Shown here: in pieces, positions 7,922 to 18,183 of the stretch | How positions within the stretch are numbered: the first letter of the stretch is position 1 | How the letters are laid out: each line of letters opens with the position of its first letter | Origin: an uncultured Aquimarina sp. | GTDB lineage: Bacteria; Bacteroidota; Bacteroidia; Flavobacteriales; Flavobacteriaceae | DNA: 64,000 nucleotides | Reading direction: 5' to 3' | Assembly (NCBI GenBank): GCA_947493495.1 | Contig: CANLRN010000005.1 | Location: 49,880-113,879 of the forward strand | Program-made: the position numbers and the translations under genes | The notes under the pieces: generated by a model | What the model was told of the DNA's origin: nothing | Seen by the model: the letters and a program-made list of their open reading frames with translations, nothing else | Databases searched by the model: none

Positions 7922-8467
7922 GAATCTCTTTTTGATGCTATTATTGAATCAAGAAAATAGTTTTACTACAAGAAAAATTAGATTTAATAGAACTAGATAT
8001 TTTCCAAGAAGAATGTGATACATGGAAAACATGTTTTCCACTTTTGTAAACATTTTGGAAAACATTTTGGAAAACATTTTGGAAAACAAATGGAAAACAT
8101 TTGGTAAACAAAAGTATGAAATCGGCTTAACCCAATGTTTTAGGTGGATTTCCGCGTTTTGTTTTGCTATTGCTTGGACATGCCATTTTGAGATCTTTAA
8201 TAGTTAAAAATCCTCATTTCCCCCTTTTTAAAATATACTTCATGGATCCGTACTTGTATATTGGAAATTTGTTTTTGACCAGAACCTAGACGCAAGGTCT
8301 GTTTGATCTTGCTACAGATCCAGAGAATATCTTTTTCATTTTGATTAGAAAGACAAGGACTATTTTAATTTAAAAACAGAAAAAACATATAAAACTCCTA
8401 ATTTTATTAACTATATTTCAAGTTAAGATGATTTATAGACCCTCATAAAATTAAATATTACTAAATC
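7844..8467. other. Non-coding region between replication module and cargo
   Basis: This 624-bp stretch holds the second half of the 9-bp arrays and the TGGAAAAC array. I see no convincing gene. The 61-codon plus-strand frame at 8022-8207 is built largely from the 12-bp tandem repeat. A short open minus-strand frame around 8200-8340 has no start and no recognisable family and may be a relic. Elements of this type often carry relaxase genes here; none is present. Confidence 0.5.
8023..8108. repeat. TGGAAAAC repeat array with an 18-bp palindrome
   Basis: A perfect 18-bp palindrome (8023-8040, TGGAAAAC facing GTTTTCCA) is followed by three perfect tandem copies of AAACATTTTGGA (8048-8083) and two variant copies reaching TGGTAAAC at 8101-8108. 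In total there are five direct GGAAAAC cores, one inverted and two degenerate ones. Repeats plus a palindrome near replication genes suggest an iteron-type origin or initiator-binding site. Confidence 0.65.
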
Positions 8468-9265
8468 ATGGATAATATAATTTTTAGAAATAATGTTAAA
8501 ATATTCGGTGAAGGAGAAGAGGTTTTATTGTTTGTTCATGGTTATGGTTGTGATCAAAGCATGTGGAGATTTATTACTCCTTCGTTTGAAAAAAACTATA
8601 AATTAATTCTTTTAGACTTGGTAGGTTCTGGTAAATCGGATGAGAGTAAGTATTCCTTTAAAAAATATGATTCATTAGAAGGGTATTCAGATGATATTAT
8701 TGAGATTTGTGAATCGTTAGATTTACACAACATCAATTTTATAGGGCATTCTGTTAGTGCTATGATTGGCGTTCTTGCGAGTATTAAAAAACCTTCCATT
8801 TTTAAAAACTTAATTTTAATAGGACCATCTCCTTGTTATATTAATGATGATACTGGTTATGAGGGTGGTTTTTCTAGAAAAGATATAGATGAACTTGTGG
8901 AAACATTAGATACCAATTATTTAGGATGGTCTAGTGCGATGGCTCCTATAATTATGGATAATCCAGATCGACCAGAATTAGCAGAAGAATTAGAACAAAG
9001 TTTTTGTCAAAACAATCCGGATATAGCAAAGCATTTTGCTAAGGTTACTTTTTTAGGAGATAATAGAAATGATCTTAAAAATGTAACTGTAAAAACACTT
9101 GTTTTACAAAGCAGCGTTGATGCCATCGCTGGGATAAATGTTGGTGAATACGTTCAAGAAAATATTGTTAATAGCGAATTAGTTATTCTTGATACCATAG
9201 GACATTGTCCTCATCTTAGTGCTCCAAAAGAAACAATTTTTGCATTAAAAACATATCTTAATTAA
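8468..9265 (+). CDS. RsbQ-type alpha/beta hydrolase (signal-ligand sensor)
   Basis: This 265-residue protein has the complete catalytic triad of the RsbQ/KAI2/D14 family: Ser95 in GHSVSAM, Asp218 in QSSVDAIAG and His246 in GHCPHLSAP. The oxyanion-hole region is FVHGYGCDQSMW. In Bacillus, RsbQ works with the PAS domain of the RsbP phosphatase in energy-stress sensing, and related hydrolases bind small ligands. Here the next gene, 38 bp downstream, begins with a PAS domain and ends in a histidine kinase. The pair therefore probably forms a bipartite sensor with kinase output. The ligand is unknown. Confidence 0.85.
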   Translation: MDNIIFRNNVKIFGEGEEVLLFVHGYGCDQSMWRFITPSFEKNYKLILLDLVGSGKSDESKYSFKKYDSLEGYSDDIIEICESLDLHNINFIGHSVSAMIGVLASIKKPSIFKNLILIGPSPCYINDDTGYEGGFSRKDIDELVETLDTNYLGWSSAMAPIIMDNPDRPELAEELEQSFCQNNPDIAKHFAKVTFLGDNRNDLKNVTVKTLVLQSSVDAIAGINVGEYVQENIVNSELVILDTIGHCPHLSAPKETIFALKTYLN

Positions 9266-9303
9266 CTTTTACTATTGTAAATAATATATAACATACCTCC
9301 ATA

Positions 9304-10497
9304 ATGTTTCATCCCAACCTAAATTATAAAGAGCTTTATAATACCTCTCCCTGTGGTTACTTTTGTGCTACGCTAAAAGGTGAAATTATTGAATGTAATA
9401 ATCGTTTTCTTGAATTTACAGGTTATGAACAGGAAGAAATACTCGAAAAAAAAAGATTTTCTGATTTTCTTCCAGCTGGAAGCATAATTTTTTTAGAAAC
9501 TCATTTCTTACCTATTTTATACGCTCAAGGTTTTATTGAAGAAATTAATTTTGATTTGGTAAAGAAAGATAAGAGTAAATTACCTGTTCTTGTTAATTCA
9601 GTTATAATAAAAAAAGGGAATGATGAGGAAGGTTTCATTCAATCTACAGTATTTAACATATCCCAACGTAAAAACTATGAAAAAGAACTTTTACTAGCCA
9701 AAGAAAAAGCAGATAATCTATCTTCTGAACTACTAAAAAGTAATCAAGAATTAAAAGATAGTACAAAGCTAGTTTTAGAACAGAAATCGGATTTAGAACG
9801 GTTAAATAAGTATTTGAAAAACAAGAATAGCCAACTTTCAGATTTTGCTCATATCATTTCACATAATTTAAGATCTCCTGTTTTTAATCTCCATTGTTTG
9901 TTAGGGTTTTATGAAGAGAGTACGGATACTGATGATAAGAAAATGCTTATAGATACTATCAAAGATGTTGCGGATCAGATGGATGAAACCTTAAATGAAT
10001 TAATAGATTCTTTAAAAATTCAAAAAGAGTTTTACGTTTCAAAAGAAACTCTAATATTTGAGGATATTCTGCAGAAGATACTTATAATGCTTAGTGGAGA
10101 TATTAAAAAAACGAACGCTATAATTACCTTTGATTTTACTCAAGTTGAAAAAATCACGTATTCTAAAGTATACCTAAAAAGTGCTATGCTCAATTTACTT
10201 TCTAATGCCATCAAATATAGATCACCAAAACGTATTCCAGAAATTCACTTCCAAACAATAGATAAAACGGATGAAATTATTCTTGCAGTTACAGATAATG
10301 GACTTGGAATAGATATAAATAAACATAGAAATAATCTTTTTGGCTTTAACAAAACATTTCATAACCATCCAGATTCTAAGGGAGTAGGTCTCTATATGAC
10401 TCGAGTACAGATAGAAGCTATGGGAGGAGCAATCTCAGTAAATAGCCAAGTTGATAAAGGGTCGGTTTTTGAAATAGTATTTCAAAAAAACTTATAA
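9304..10497 (+). CDS. PAS-domain sensor histidine kinase, probable partner of the RsbQ-like hydrolase
   Basis: The protein has 397 residues. A PAS domain fills about 8-130 (LYNTSPCGYFCATLKGEIIE, FTGYEQEEIL), a coiled coil follows at about 135-180, then the H-box FAHIISHNLRSPV with His187. An HATPase domain follows, with the N box LLSNAIKYRSP, G1 box VTDNGLGID and G2 box KGVGLYMT. There is no membrane segment, so it is cytosolic. By analogy with RsbQ-RsbP, the PAS domain should receive a signal from the upstream hydrolase. The degenerate receiver gene follows on the same strand, and a canonical response regulator is encoded convergently downstream. Confidence 0.88.
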   Translation: MFHPNLNYKELYNTSPCGYFCATLKGEIIECNNRFLEFTGYEQEEILEKKRFSDFLPAGSIIFLETHFLPILYAQGFIEEINFDLVKKDKSKLPVLVNSVIIKKGNDEEGFIQSTVFNISQRKNYEKELLLAKEKADNLSSELLKSNQELKDSTKLVLEQKSDLERLNKYLKNKNSQLSDFAHIISHNLRSPVFNLHCLLGFYEESTDTDDKKMLIDTIKDVADQMDETLNELIDSLKIQKEFYVSKETLIFEDILQKILIMLSGDIKKTNAIITFDFTQVEKITYSKVYLKSAMLNLLSNAIKYRSPKRIPEIHFQTIDKTDEIILAVTDNGLGIDINKHRNNLFGFNKTFHNHPDSKGVGLYMTRVQIEAMGGAISVNSQVDKGSVFEIVFQKNL

Positions 10498-10662
10498 TAC
10501 AATAATGTCTTTTGTTTTGTATCTGTGTATTTTGTCTTACATGTATGCGTTTTATCGATTTTTTTTTAGTTTTTATTATCTTAATATATTCTTAATATGT
10601 AAAATCTCATTTTCTTTATAAACTAGTTTTTTATAAATTTAATAATTATAACCCCACCTATT

Positions 10663-11091
10663 ATGGATACTGTTTTTAAACACGTACTTTTAGTAGATAG
10701 TAACAGAGTCTCTAACTTTTTTAATCAAATAGTTCTAAAAAAAACCAAACTAATTGAGCACGTAATTTCTCTAGATACCTGTAGACAAGCTCTCGATTTT
10801 TTAGATCAAAAGAAAACATTAAATCCTATTCCTAACATTATATTTTTAAGTTTAAACACACCTTTTATGAATGGTTGGGAATTTCTTTATAAGTATGAAA
10901 GTCTGAGAAAAAATAAAGAGAGTAACATTGTTATCTTATATGACACAGAATTATTAAAAGACGAACAATATAAATTAAGTCAATATCCTTTTGTGAAAGC
11001 TGTAATTAATAAGAATATTGATATCAGTGTTCTTCACGATGTATTCGAAAAAATTAATAGAAAGGAAGATTTGCAATTAATGATTTCATAA
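10663..11091 (+). CDS. Degenerate receiver-domain protein (pseudo-receiver)
   Basis: This 142-residue single-domain protein has the receiver fold pattern (HVLLVDSN, IIFLSLNTPFMNGWEF, AVINKNI) but has lost key residues. The phospho-accepting Asp is Ser63, the acidic pair DD is Asp12-Ser13, and the usual Thr/Ser position reads VILYDT. It therefore should not accept phosphate in the normal way. Its backbone resembles the intact response regulator encoded convergently at 11206-11637, so they may be paralogues. It could act as a phosphorylation-independent docking partner of the PAS kinase. That is an inference. Confidence 0.8.
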   Translation: MDTVFKHVLLVDSNRVSNFFNQIVLKKTKLIEHVISLDTCRQALDFLDQKKTLNPIPNIIFLSLNTPFMNGWEFLYKYESLRKNKESNIVILYDTELLKDEQYKLSQYPFVKAVINKNIDISVLHDVFEKINRKEDLQLMIS

Positions 11092-11205
11092 GGAAATAAT
11101 ATACTCTTTTGACAATAAAATATTTTAATTTAATAAATTTTGTTCTAATAATTAATGTTTCGTCATAGCATATCAATTATTTCAACAATTGATTTTCTGT
11201 AAAAG

Positions 11206-11637
11206 TTACAAGGTATTATATATAAAATGATCCAGGTAGTAAGAGTTTATCTTTTTTAGATCTTCTTCTTTTAAAGGTTTTTCTATAAAATCGTACACTA
11301 GATCACTTTCGATAGCCTTTATTTTATCTTTAGTCCAGTTCGAAGTGGTTAGAAAAACGATTAACATATCTGCACGTCTTTCCCGAGGTAATTTAGCATA
11401 GTTTTCTAAAAATTCAAAGCCGTCCATTTTTGGCATATTGATATCCAAAAAAACAATGTTTGGTCTTGGATGACTATTATTAAATTTTCCTTTTTGATGT
11501 ATATAATCTAGTGCTTCTAAACCATTTTCTGCTTCATAGACACACTCTACTTCTCCTGAGAGTTCAATTATTTTTTTATTATAAAAATTAGTAGAAAGAC
11601 TATCATCTACTAATAAAACACAGTTGATTTTTTTCAT
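11206..11637 (-). CDS. Single-domain response regulator
   Basis: This 143-residue protein is one CheY-like receiver with all key residues: acidic pair Asp11-Asp12 in VLLVDDS, phospho-acceptor Asp65 in VFLDINMPKMDG, Thr pair in VFLTTSNW and Lys in FIEKPL. It has no output domain. Its ATG overlaps the stop of the CheB-CheR-kinase gene by four bases (ATGA), so the two are translationally coupled and it is the likely phosphate acceptor of that kinase. Confidence 0.92.
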   Translation of the reverse strand: MKKINCVLLVDDSLSTNFYNKKIIELSGEVECVYEAENGLEALDYIHQKGKFNNSHPRPNIVFLDINMPKMDGFEFLENYAKLPRERRADMLIVFLTTSNWTKDKIKAIESDLVYDFIEKPLKEEDLKKINSYYLDHFIYNTL

Positions 11638-14600
11638 TTCATTTTGATTTTAGGGATTGTAAAGAGAAATTCCGAACCTTTTCCTGCTAAAGACTGTACC
11701 CATATTTTTCCTTTATGATTATCTATGATTCTTTTACAATTGGCTAAGCCAATTCCAGTTCCTTCGTATTCACTTTGGCTATGTAATCGTTTAAATACTT
11801 CGAATATTTGGGTATGATACTTTTTGGAAATACCTATGCCATTATCTTTTACAGAAAATTCATAATGTGTATGTTTCTTGGAACAACTTATTTGAATCTT
11901 TGGAGTCCGTTTACTTCTATATTTTAAACTATTAGAGATAAGGTTTTGAAATAATTGTTTAATTTGTAACGAATCACATACAATGTTAGGAAGTTTATCA
12001 ACCTGTATATCAGCTTTGTTTTCTAATATAATATTAAATAAATCTTCAGTTATCTTTGATATCAATTCATTTAAATTAACACTTTGAAAATTCAACGATT
12101 TATCATCTAACTGCGAATACACCAATAAATCATTGGTTAACGTGATCATTCTGGACGAAGCATTCTCAATAAAATCGAGATATTTAAGGGCGTTTTCATC
12201 AAACTTATCCTTATACTCTGTTTTAAATAGTTTCGTAAAACTAGTAACGGTTCTTAAAGGTTCTTTAAGATCGTGAGAAGCTAAATATGCAAACCTTTCT
12301 AACTCTATATTTAATTCTTGCATTTTATGTTCAGACTCTTTTCGATTATTAATATCCAATAAAGTCCCTACAATCTTTTTAACTGCGTTAGAATTAGAGT
12401 CTTGTTGCATTTGACCATTAATTCTAAACCATCGATATCCATTGTTCTTCGTTTTTATCTGTATTTCTTCTTCAAAAGGGATCTGATTATCTACATAAGC
12501 TTCTAAACCAGATCTAAATATTTTTATTTGATCTGGATGGATTAGATTGACTAATTGGCTAAATGAAGATTTCATTTGTTTCTCCGTAAACCCTAACAAA
12601 TCATAAAATTCTGAAGAATACCAGGCTTTATCTTCAAGCAGGTCACTCCATTCCCATAATCCAGACCTTGTTGCTCTAATTGCCAACCTAAACCGCTCTT
12701 CACTTTCCTTGAGTTTAATTTCCATTTCTTTAGAATGTGTAATAACTTGAGTAACTCCCAAAATTGTTTTTACACTACCATCAACATTTCTTTCATTCAC
12801 CTTGTCAGATGATAGTAACCAAATAATTTTTCGAGTTTTTTTATGTACAATCCTATACTCGGTTTGCAGTACTTCATTATTTTTTATGTCCAGTAATTTT
12901 TTATGATGCTCATTGATAATTTTCATATCATCACCGTACACAATCTTTTGCAGTACCTTAGTTCCCATTCGCTTTATTTCATTCGTGGTATACCCTGCGA
13001 ATTCTCCTATATTTGAGGTGCTGTATACATTCTGTTGTTTATCCAAGTCATACACATAGATAATTGCAGGATTAGAATCCATTAAATGTGAAAGGAAACC
13101 ATTTAATTTTTCTTTCTCATAAATAGCCGATTTCAGGTCATTTATATCTACAAAATTAATTACAACTCCTTGGATAGCATCTTCTTGACTTCTGTAAGGA
13201 AAAATCTGCATCAGAAACCATCTTCCTTCTGAATTCTTAACTTCTTTTCGATAAGGTTGTAAGGTTTTTATAACTTTTTTAGAGTATACAATAAGATCTT
13301 CTCCACCCATCGTACCAGAAAAATGTGTGATGGACCTTCCAACATCTTCTCCACGCAATTGAAAATGTTCATTAATAGCAGGGGTATATTTTCTTATTAA
13401 AAATGCTCTATCAAGAAAAATAGTTCCAATATTGATGTTTTTCATCAAATTTTCAATATCAGAATTCAACTCTATAAGTTGAACGTTTTTCTCTTGCATC
13501 TCTGCATTTACGGTATGTAACTCTTCATTAAGAGATTGCAACTCCTCATTAGTGCTCTGTAGTTCTTCATTGGATGCTAACAACTCTTCATTAGTAGCCT
13601 GCATTTCTTCATTAGATGTTTCTAATTCCTCTATAGTAGATTGTAAATTTTCTCTCGTTTCACTTAACGCTTCTTTAAGCTCTAATACCTGCTCATCATT
13701 TGATACTAATTTGGTTGGAGTAGTAATTACATCTAAATCTGTTATTTTGCGATCATGTTCCTCAATGATTGTAATTAAAAAGGAACGACTGTTTATCGAA
13801 ATAATATTAAAGGAGCATATCAATAATCTTACAATCTTGATTGTATCCTCTACCAAAAGTCTAATTCGTTTTTCTATAGTTTCGTCAGAACTAATGGATA
13901 GTTTTCTAACGGAGGTTGCGATTGGTATATTCAGTTCATCTGGTAGAATTTTCAAGAGATTATTAGAATAGCCTTCTTCGGGATATTGTATATATTTTTT
14001 TAACTTCCCTGTAGCATGTATGATCTCGTAATTCTCATCAATACAAATACTTACTGCTTGCATTTCTTCCATTAATAATTTATTAATGGATTTAGCAATT
14101 TTATCTTCTAAAGTACTTCCTTTAGCTCTTGCCTGAAATCTAGTATTTCCCTCTCTTTCTACACGCCAAATATTTCCTTTATTTATATTGAGAATGCGCT
14201 CTGATTGTATATTCTTATATATTTTCCATTTACTATTAATTTCTTCGAAGTTTTTATCAAGAGCACCAAGGTTTTCTGAACTACCAAGAAAAAGATATCC
14301 GTTCAAATTTAAAGCATAATGCAAGCTAGATAACACCTTGAATTGAATGTTATTTTCCATGTAAATAAGCATATTTCGACAAGACACCAAATCCATTTTA
14401 TTAAATGGCGGGTTTTGTAAAATATCGTGTTTAGAGAAAATAATGTTTTTTCTTATACTTGGATGGATTTGATATTTATTTTCTTTTTTGATAAAATATT
14501 TTCCTAGAATTTCTGGTGACACCTCAGATTCTATACTTTCATTATAAGTTCCTTTGGTTGCTACATCAATACCTCGATCATCCAAATCAGTTGCAAAAAC

Positions 14601-15653
14601 TTTATAATCAATATCAATCTTCATTCTCTTTAAATATTCTTCTAGAAGAATAGTAATGGAATACGCCTCTTCGCCGGTAGAACAGGCTACAATCCATATC
14701 TTTATAGTTTCATTTTTCCCTTTACTCTTAACAATGGTTGGTATTACATCTTTTTGTAACACTTCAAAAGCACTGTTATCTCTAAAAAATTTAGTAACTC
14801 CAATTAGGTATTCTTGAGTAAGTAAAAACTTTTCATTAGGATAATCGTGCAAATAATCAATATAATCTTCTACCGTTTGGCATTTGGTAATGTTAATACG
14901 TTTCGCTGTTCTTCGTAACAAAGTTGGTTTTTTGTAAGAAAAAAAATCATAGCCCACATTTTTTTTAATGATTCTTAAAATACGCTCTAAAGATTCACTG
15001 TTACTTTGATGTCCTTCTGACGGAACTGGTAATGCATAATCTGGATGCGAAACAAAATCTACAAGCTCTCTACCCATGTCCTTAGGCTCGAGAATATAAT
15101 CTGCTAAGCCTTGAGAAATAACGCTTTTGGGCATGCCATCAAAACCAGACGAGTCAGGGCTTTGAACAATTACTGTACCTCCAATTTCTTTAATAGCTTT
15201 AGCACCTTTAGTACCATCCGAACCTGTACCAGAGAGTATGATGGCTAGCGCTTTTTCTTTTTGTTCTATGGCCAAAGAATTGAAAAATATATCAATCGAA
15301 AAATTTATCTGATTGCTTGGTGGACGTTTGGTAAGCTCTAACTTTCCATCTTTAATCTGAAGATTTTTAACACCCGGAATAAGATATACATGATTCGGAG
15401 TCACTCGATCTCCTTCTTTAGCCTCTTTAACACTCATTTGTGTGTGCCTAGAAAGTAACTCAGGCATCAAACTTTTATAATCAGGTGATAAATGTTGAAT
15501 AATTACAAACGCAAACCCAGTATCAGAAGGACAATTATCAAAAAATTCTTCTAAAGCTTTTAATCCTCCAGCGGAGCTCCCTATACCAATAATATAAAAT
15601 GGTTTGTTTTCTTTAATTGAACTTTTTTCTTTTTTGGGTAATACTACAGCCAT
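11634..15653 (-). CDS. CheB-CheR-PAS-histidine kinase fusion protein
   Basis: The 1339-residue protein combines, in order: a CheB methylesterase domain (about 18-205; GIGSSAGG with Ser27, [14 protein letters not shown]); a CheR methyltransferase domain (about 220-490; [36 protein letters not shown]); a long Asn/Glu-rich coiled coil (about 657-727); three PAS-like regions (about 740-1100); and a HisKA/HATPase kinase (H-box [12 protein letters not shown] with His1127, [17 protein letters not shown]). Fused CheB-CheR kinases are common in Bacteroidetes, but their signals are poorly known. The protein is soluble. It is divergent from the bacteriophytochrome operon, with a shared 316-bp promoter region, so both may be co-regulated. 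Confidence 0.92.
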   Translation of the reverse strand: MAVVLPKKEKSSIKENKPFYIIGIGSSAGGLKALEEFFDNCPSDTGFAFVIIQHLSPDYKSLMPELLSRHTQMSVKEAKEGDRVTPNHVYLIPGVKNLQIKDGKLELTKRPPSNQINFSIDIFFNSLAIEQKEKALAIILSGTGSDGTKGAKAIKEIGGTVIVQSPDSSGFDGMPKSVISQGLADYILEPKDMGRELVDFVSHPDYALPVPSEGHQSNSESLERILRIIKKNVGYDFFSYKKPTLLRRTAKRINITKCQTVEDYIDYLHDYPNEKFLLTQEYLIGVTKFFRDNSAFEVLQKDVIPTIVKSKGKNETIKIWIVACSTGEEAYSITILLEEYLKRMKIDIDYKVFATDLDDRGIDVATKGTYNESIESEVSPEILGKYFIKKENKYQIHPSIRKNIIFSKHDILQNPPFNKMDLVSCRNMLIYMENNIQFKVLSSLHYALNLNGYLFLGSSENLGALDKNFEEINSKWKIYKNIQSERILNINKGNIWRVEREGNTRFQARAKGSTLEDKIAKSINKLLMEEMQAVSICIDENYEIIHATGKLKKYIQYPEEGYSNNLLKILPDELNIPIATSVRKLSISSDETIEKRIRLLVEDTIKIVRLLICSFNIISINSRSFLITIIEEHDRKITDLDVITTPTKLVSNDEQVLELKEALSETRENLQSTIEELETSNEEMQATNEELLASNEELQSTNEELQSLNEELHTVNAEMQEKNVQLIELNSDIENLMKNINIGTIFLDRAFLIRKYTPAINEHFQLRGEDVGRSITHFSGTMGGEDLIVYSKKVIKTLQPYRKEVKNSEGRWFLMQIFPYRSQEDAIQGVVINFVDINDLKSAIYEKEKLNGFLSHLMDSNPAIIYVYDLDKQQNVYSTSNIGEFAGYTTNEIKRMGTKVLQKIVYGDDMKIINEHHKKLLDIKNNEVLQTEYRIVHKKTRKIIWLLSSDKVNERNVDGSVKTILGVTQVITHSKEMEIKLKESEERFRLAIRATRSGLWEWSDLLEDKAWYSSEFYDLLGFTEKQMKSSFSQLVNLIHPDQIKIFRSGLEAYVDNQIPFEEEIQIKTKNNGYRWFRINGQMQQDSNSNAVKKIVGTLLDINNRKESEHKMQELNIELERFAYLASHDLKEPLRTVTSFTKLFKTEYKDKFDENALKYLDFIENASSRMITLTNDLLVYSQLDDKSLNFQSVNLNELISKITEDLFNIILENKADIQVDKLPNIVCDSLQIKQLFQNLISNSLKYRSKRTPKIQISCSKKHTHYEFSVKDNGIGISKKYHTQIFEVFKRLHSQSEYEGTGIGLANCKRIIDNHKGKIWVQSLAGKGSEFLFTIPKIKMK

Positions 15654-15969
15654 CTAATAATATTATAAAGTTGTGTTAGTTATTGAATTTCATTAGTATT
15701 AAATTGATATCAAAGCAATGATCCTTAATTTTCTTAGATTAAAAGCTAAAACACAATTTTTATCGATAAAAGGTGATTTCTTTATGTTTTAAATATACTG
15801 TTTTTATCTTAGTAGAAAATAAAAAAAATCTTCTAAACCCTTTGAATACGGGTAATCCGTAATTTTTTTAATAGATTGCCGTTAAGAAAGTTATCAGATT
15901 AGTTGACACGCTTTAGGCTTTTATTTTTTCTATATCTTTGGATATATATAAACATTCAGGTTCCACATT
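15654..15969. other. Divergent promoter region, CheB-CheR kinase versus bacteriophytochrome
   Basis: This 316-bp AT-rich spacer must hold promoters in both directions. A good TAnnTTTG box for the phytochrome side lies at 15933-15940. No gene and no strong inverted repeat is seen. Confidence 0.5.
15933..15940 (+). promoter_or_regulatory. Probable -7 promoter box of the bacteriophytochrome operon
   Basis: TATCTTTG matches the Bacteroidetes -7 consensus TAnnTTTG and lies 29 bp before the bphP ATG. A weak T-rich -33 candidate is at 15912-15915. Confidence 0.5.
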
Positions 15970-18183
15970 ATGATCAACAATTCACCTTCAAAATTATATC
16001 CAACATCTCTGGATTTGACTAATTGCGACAAGGAGCCAATACATATTATAGGGAAAATTCAAAATCATGGTGTATTAATAGCCTGTAGAATTGATGATAA
16101 AGTTGTAAGTAGGGTGAGTGAAAATTCTTTATTCATATTTGATAAAAGCCCTGAAAAAATTCTTGAATCCAACATTAATCAAGTCATAACGGAAGATGTA
16201 TTAACCGATATATTAGTCCAATTCCAAAAAAAAACTACTGCTTATAAAGAGGCAGTTATCAATAATAAAAATGTGACAATCATAGCGCATCAGAGTAATC
16301 AAGAATATATTCTGGAATTCGAAATCAATACTATTACCTTAGACCCATTGGCATATCAGATCAGACTCTCTGAAATTGTCTCAGAAATCAATTCTATTAG
16401 TAATTTAGAAGAAAGATGTGATCAAGCTGCATTACTAATCAAGGAGTATTTCGAATATGATCGAGTAATGATTTATCAATTTGATGATAAATGGAATGGT
16501 AGTATAATTGCGGAACAAAGAGAGCAACACCTAGAAAGTTGGCTAGGTTTACAATATCCTGCTAGCGATATCCCCCAGCAAGCTCGTAAATTATTTTTGA
16601 AGCAAGGAGTACGGATCATTAATGATGTATCTTCCAAGCCTGAGAATATTCTTTCTCTGCAAAAAGACGCTGATACAAATCTTCTGGATTTATCAAAGTC
16701 CGAATTAAGAGCAGTATCCCCAATACATATAGAGTATCTTAGTAATATGAATGTAGGGGCTACGCTAACAGCTGCTATTGTTTATAATGATACCCTTTGG
16801 GGACTTATTGCTTGTCATCATTACAGTCCTAAATATATTAATTATTATCAACGGTTGAGTTGTAAATTTCTAACTCAAATTTTAGCAACAAGTATTCAAT
16901 TAAGCAACACAGATACCATTTTAGAAAAGGTTCAAAAAAGTTCTTTTATCAGAAATAAATTGATTGATCAAATTAATGTTAAAAAAAACATCATTGAAGG
17001 ATTATCAAATTACGACTACAAAATAAATGATCTTGTTGATGCTACAGGGGCGGTTGTATCTATAGATAATGAAATGGTTACTATGGGAAACTGCCCTTCT
17101 AAAGAAAATATATTGAACTTAATTCGACATATACGAAAATTGACTAATGATGATCTATACCATACAACGAATTTAGTAAATGATTATCCGGGGTCAGCAG
17201 CTTATAAAGATATAGCTTCTGGAGTGTTATGTTTGTTTATTTCTAAAACAAAAGATGATGCGTTACTTTGGTTTAAGCCAGAAATTATACAAACCGTTCA
17301 TTGGGCAGGAAATCCTGATAAAAGGACTTTTGTAGATGAGAATCAAAGAATATCTCCTAGAAAATCTTTTGAAAAATGGACAACACAGCAAATAGGTACA
17401 TCTAAGATTTGGAGAGATCACGAGATTTCTGCTGCGGTAGAATTACATAAAAACATCTTGAACATAATTATAGAAAAGTATGAAGAAGTAAAAAATTTAA
17501 ATGATAAGCTAAAAATAGCTTATGACGAATTAGAATCCTTTAGTTATAGTGTATCTCATGATCTGCGTGCTCCATTAAGAGGTATTGATGGTTTTGCCCA
17601 TATTATTAAAGAAGAGTACTATGAAAGCTTAGATGATTTTGCGAAATCTTCCATACAAACCATTATATCCTCAGTAGATAAAATGAACTTACTTATTGAT
17701 GACATTTTAGAATACTCTGGCTTAGGAAGAAAACCTATGCAATCTAGAACATTTTCAATGATAAAAGTAATCGAAGAACTATTAGTAACATTACAACCCA
17801 TATATCCTAAAGTAAAAGTTGAACCAAATACTGAACTGCCAGATATTTATGGTGATAGAAGTATTATTATATTGTTGATAAAAAATCTTCTGGAAAACGC
17901 GATGAAATATTCATCAAAAGAAATGGCCCCTTTAGTTGAGATTGGATGCAAAGATAACCATACTTATTTTGTGAAGGACAATGGAATTGGTTTTGACATG
18001 AAACATCAGGGTAAAATTTTTGGGGTTTTTAATCGTCTTGTTAATCAAGAATATAAAGGTTCTGGAATTGGGTTAGCCATTGCAAAAAGAGTGGTAGAAA
18101 AACACAAAGGGAAAATTTGGGTAGAAAGCAAAATAGGTGAAGGAAGTATTTTTTACTTTAAATTAGCAACAAATGAAAATTAG
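15970..18183 (+). CDS. bphP: Bacteriophytochrome histidine kinase
   Basis: This 737-residue protein has the full PAS-GAF-PHY-HisKA-HATPase architecture. Chromophore-related residues are present: the biliverdin-attaching Cys19 (LTNCDKEPIHI), the PASDIP motif with Asp200, His253 in SPIHIEYL, and His283-His284 in CHHY. The PHY domain spans about 330-500 and the kinase H-box is FSYSVSHDLRAPL with His530, followed by KDNGIGFD and GSGIGLAIA. Family members bind biliverdin IXalpha and switch between red- and far-red-absorbing states. The gene heads an operon with two response regulators and a heme oxygenase, overlapping the next gene by 11 bp. Confidence 0.95.
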   Translation: MINNSPSKLYPTSLDLTNCDKEPIHIIGKIQNHGVLIACRIDDKVVSRVSENSLFIFDKSPEKILESNINQVITEDVLTDILVQFQKKTTAYKEAVINNKNVTIIAHQSNQEYILEFEINTITLDPLAYQIRLSEIVSEINSISNLEERCDQAALLIKEYFEYDRVMIYQFDDKWNGSIIAEQREQHLESWLGLQYPASDIPQQARKLFLKQGVRIINDVSSKPENILSLQKDADTNLLDLSKSELRAVSPIHIEYLSNMNVGATLTAAIVYNDTLWGLIACHHYSPKYINYYQRLSCKFLTQILATSIQLSNTDTILEKVQKSSFIRNKLIDQINVKKNIIEGLSNYDYKINDLVDATGAVVSIDNEMVTMGNCPSKENILNLIRHIRKLTNDDLYHTTNLVNDYPGSAAYKDIASGVLCLFISKTKDDALLWFKPEIIQTVHWAGNPDKRTFVDENQRISPRKSFEKWTTQQIGTSKIWRDHEISAAVELHKNILNIIIEKYEEVKNLNDKLKIAYDELESFSYSVSHDLRAPLRGIDGFAHIIKEEYYESLDDFAKSSIQTIISSVDKMNLLIDDILEYSGLGRKPMQSRTFSMIKVIEELLVTLQPIYPKVKVEPNTELPDIYGDRSIIILLIKNLLENAMKYSSKEMAPLVEIGCKDNHTYFVKDNGIGFDMKHQGKIFGVFNRLVNQEYKGSGIGLAIAKRVVEKHKGKIWVESKIGEGSIFYFKLATNEN

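Noticed and set aside
8023..8108. CRISPR array
   Set aside because: The repeats are 12 bp and directly tandem with no spacers, and no cas genes are nearby.
8022..8207. Small plus-strand protein of 61 residues
   Set aside because: Its N-terminal half is only the translated 12-bp tandem repeat and the rest has no family likeness or promoter.
13552..13971. Plus-strand frame of 139 codons opposite the CheB-CheR kinase
   Set aside because: It is the reverse of the repetitive Asn/Glu coiled coil and has Ser/Leu-rich shadow composition.
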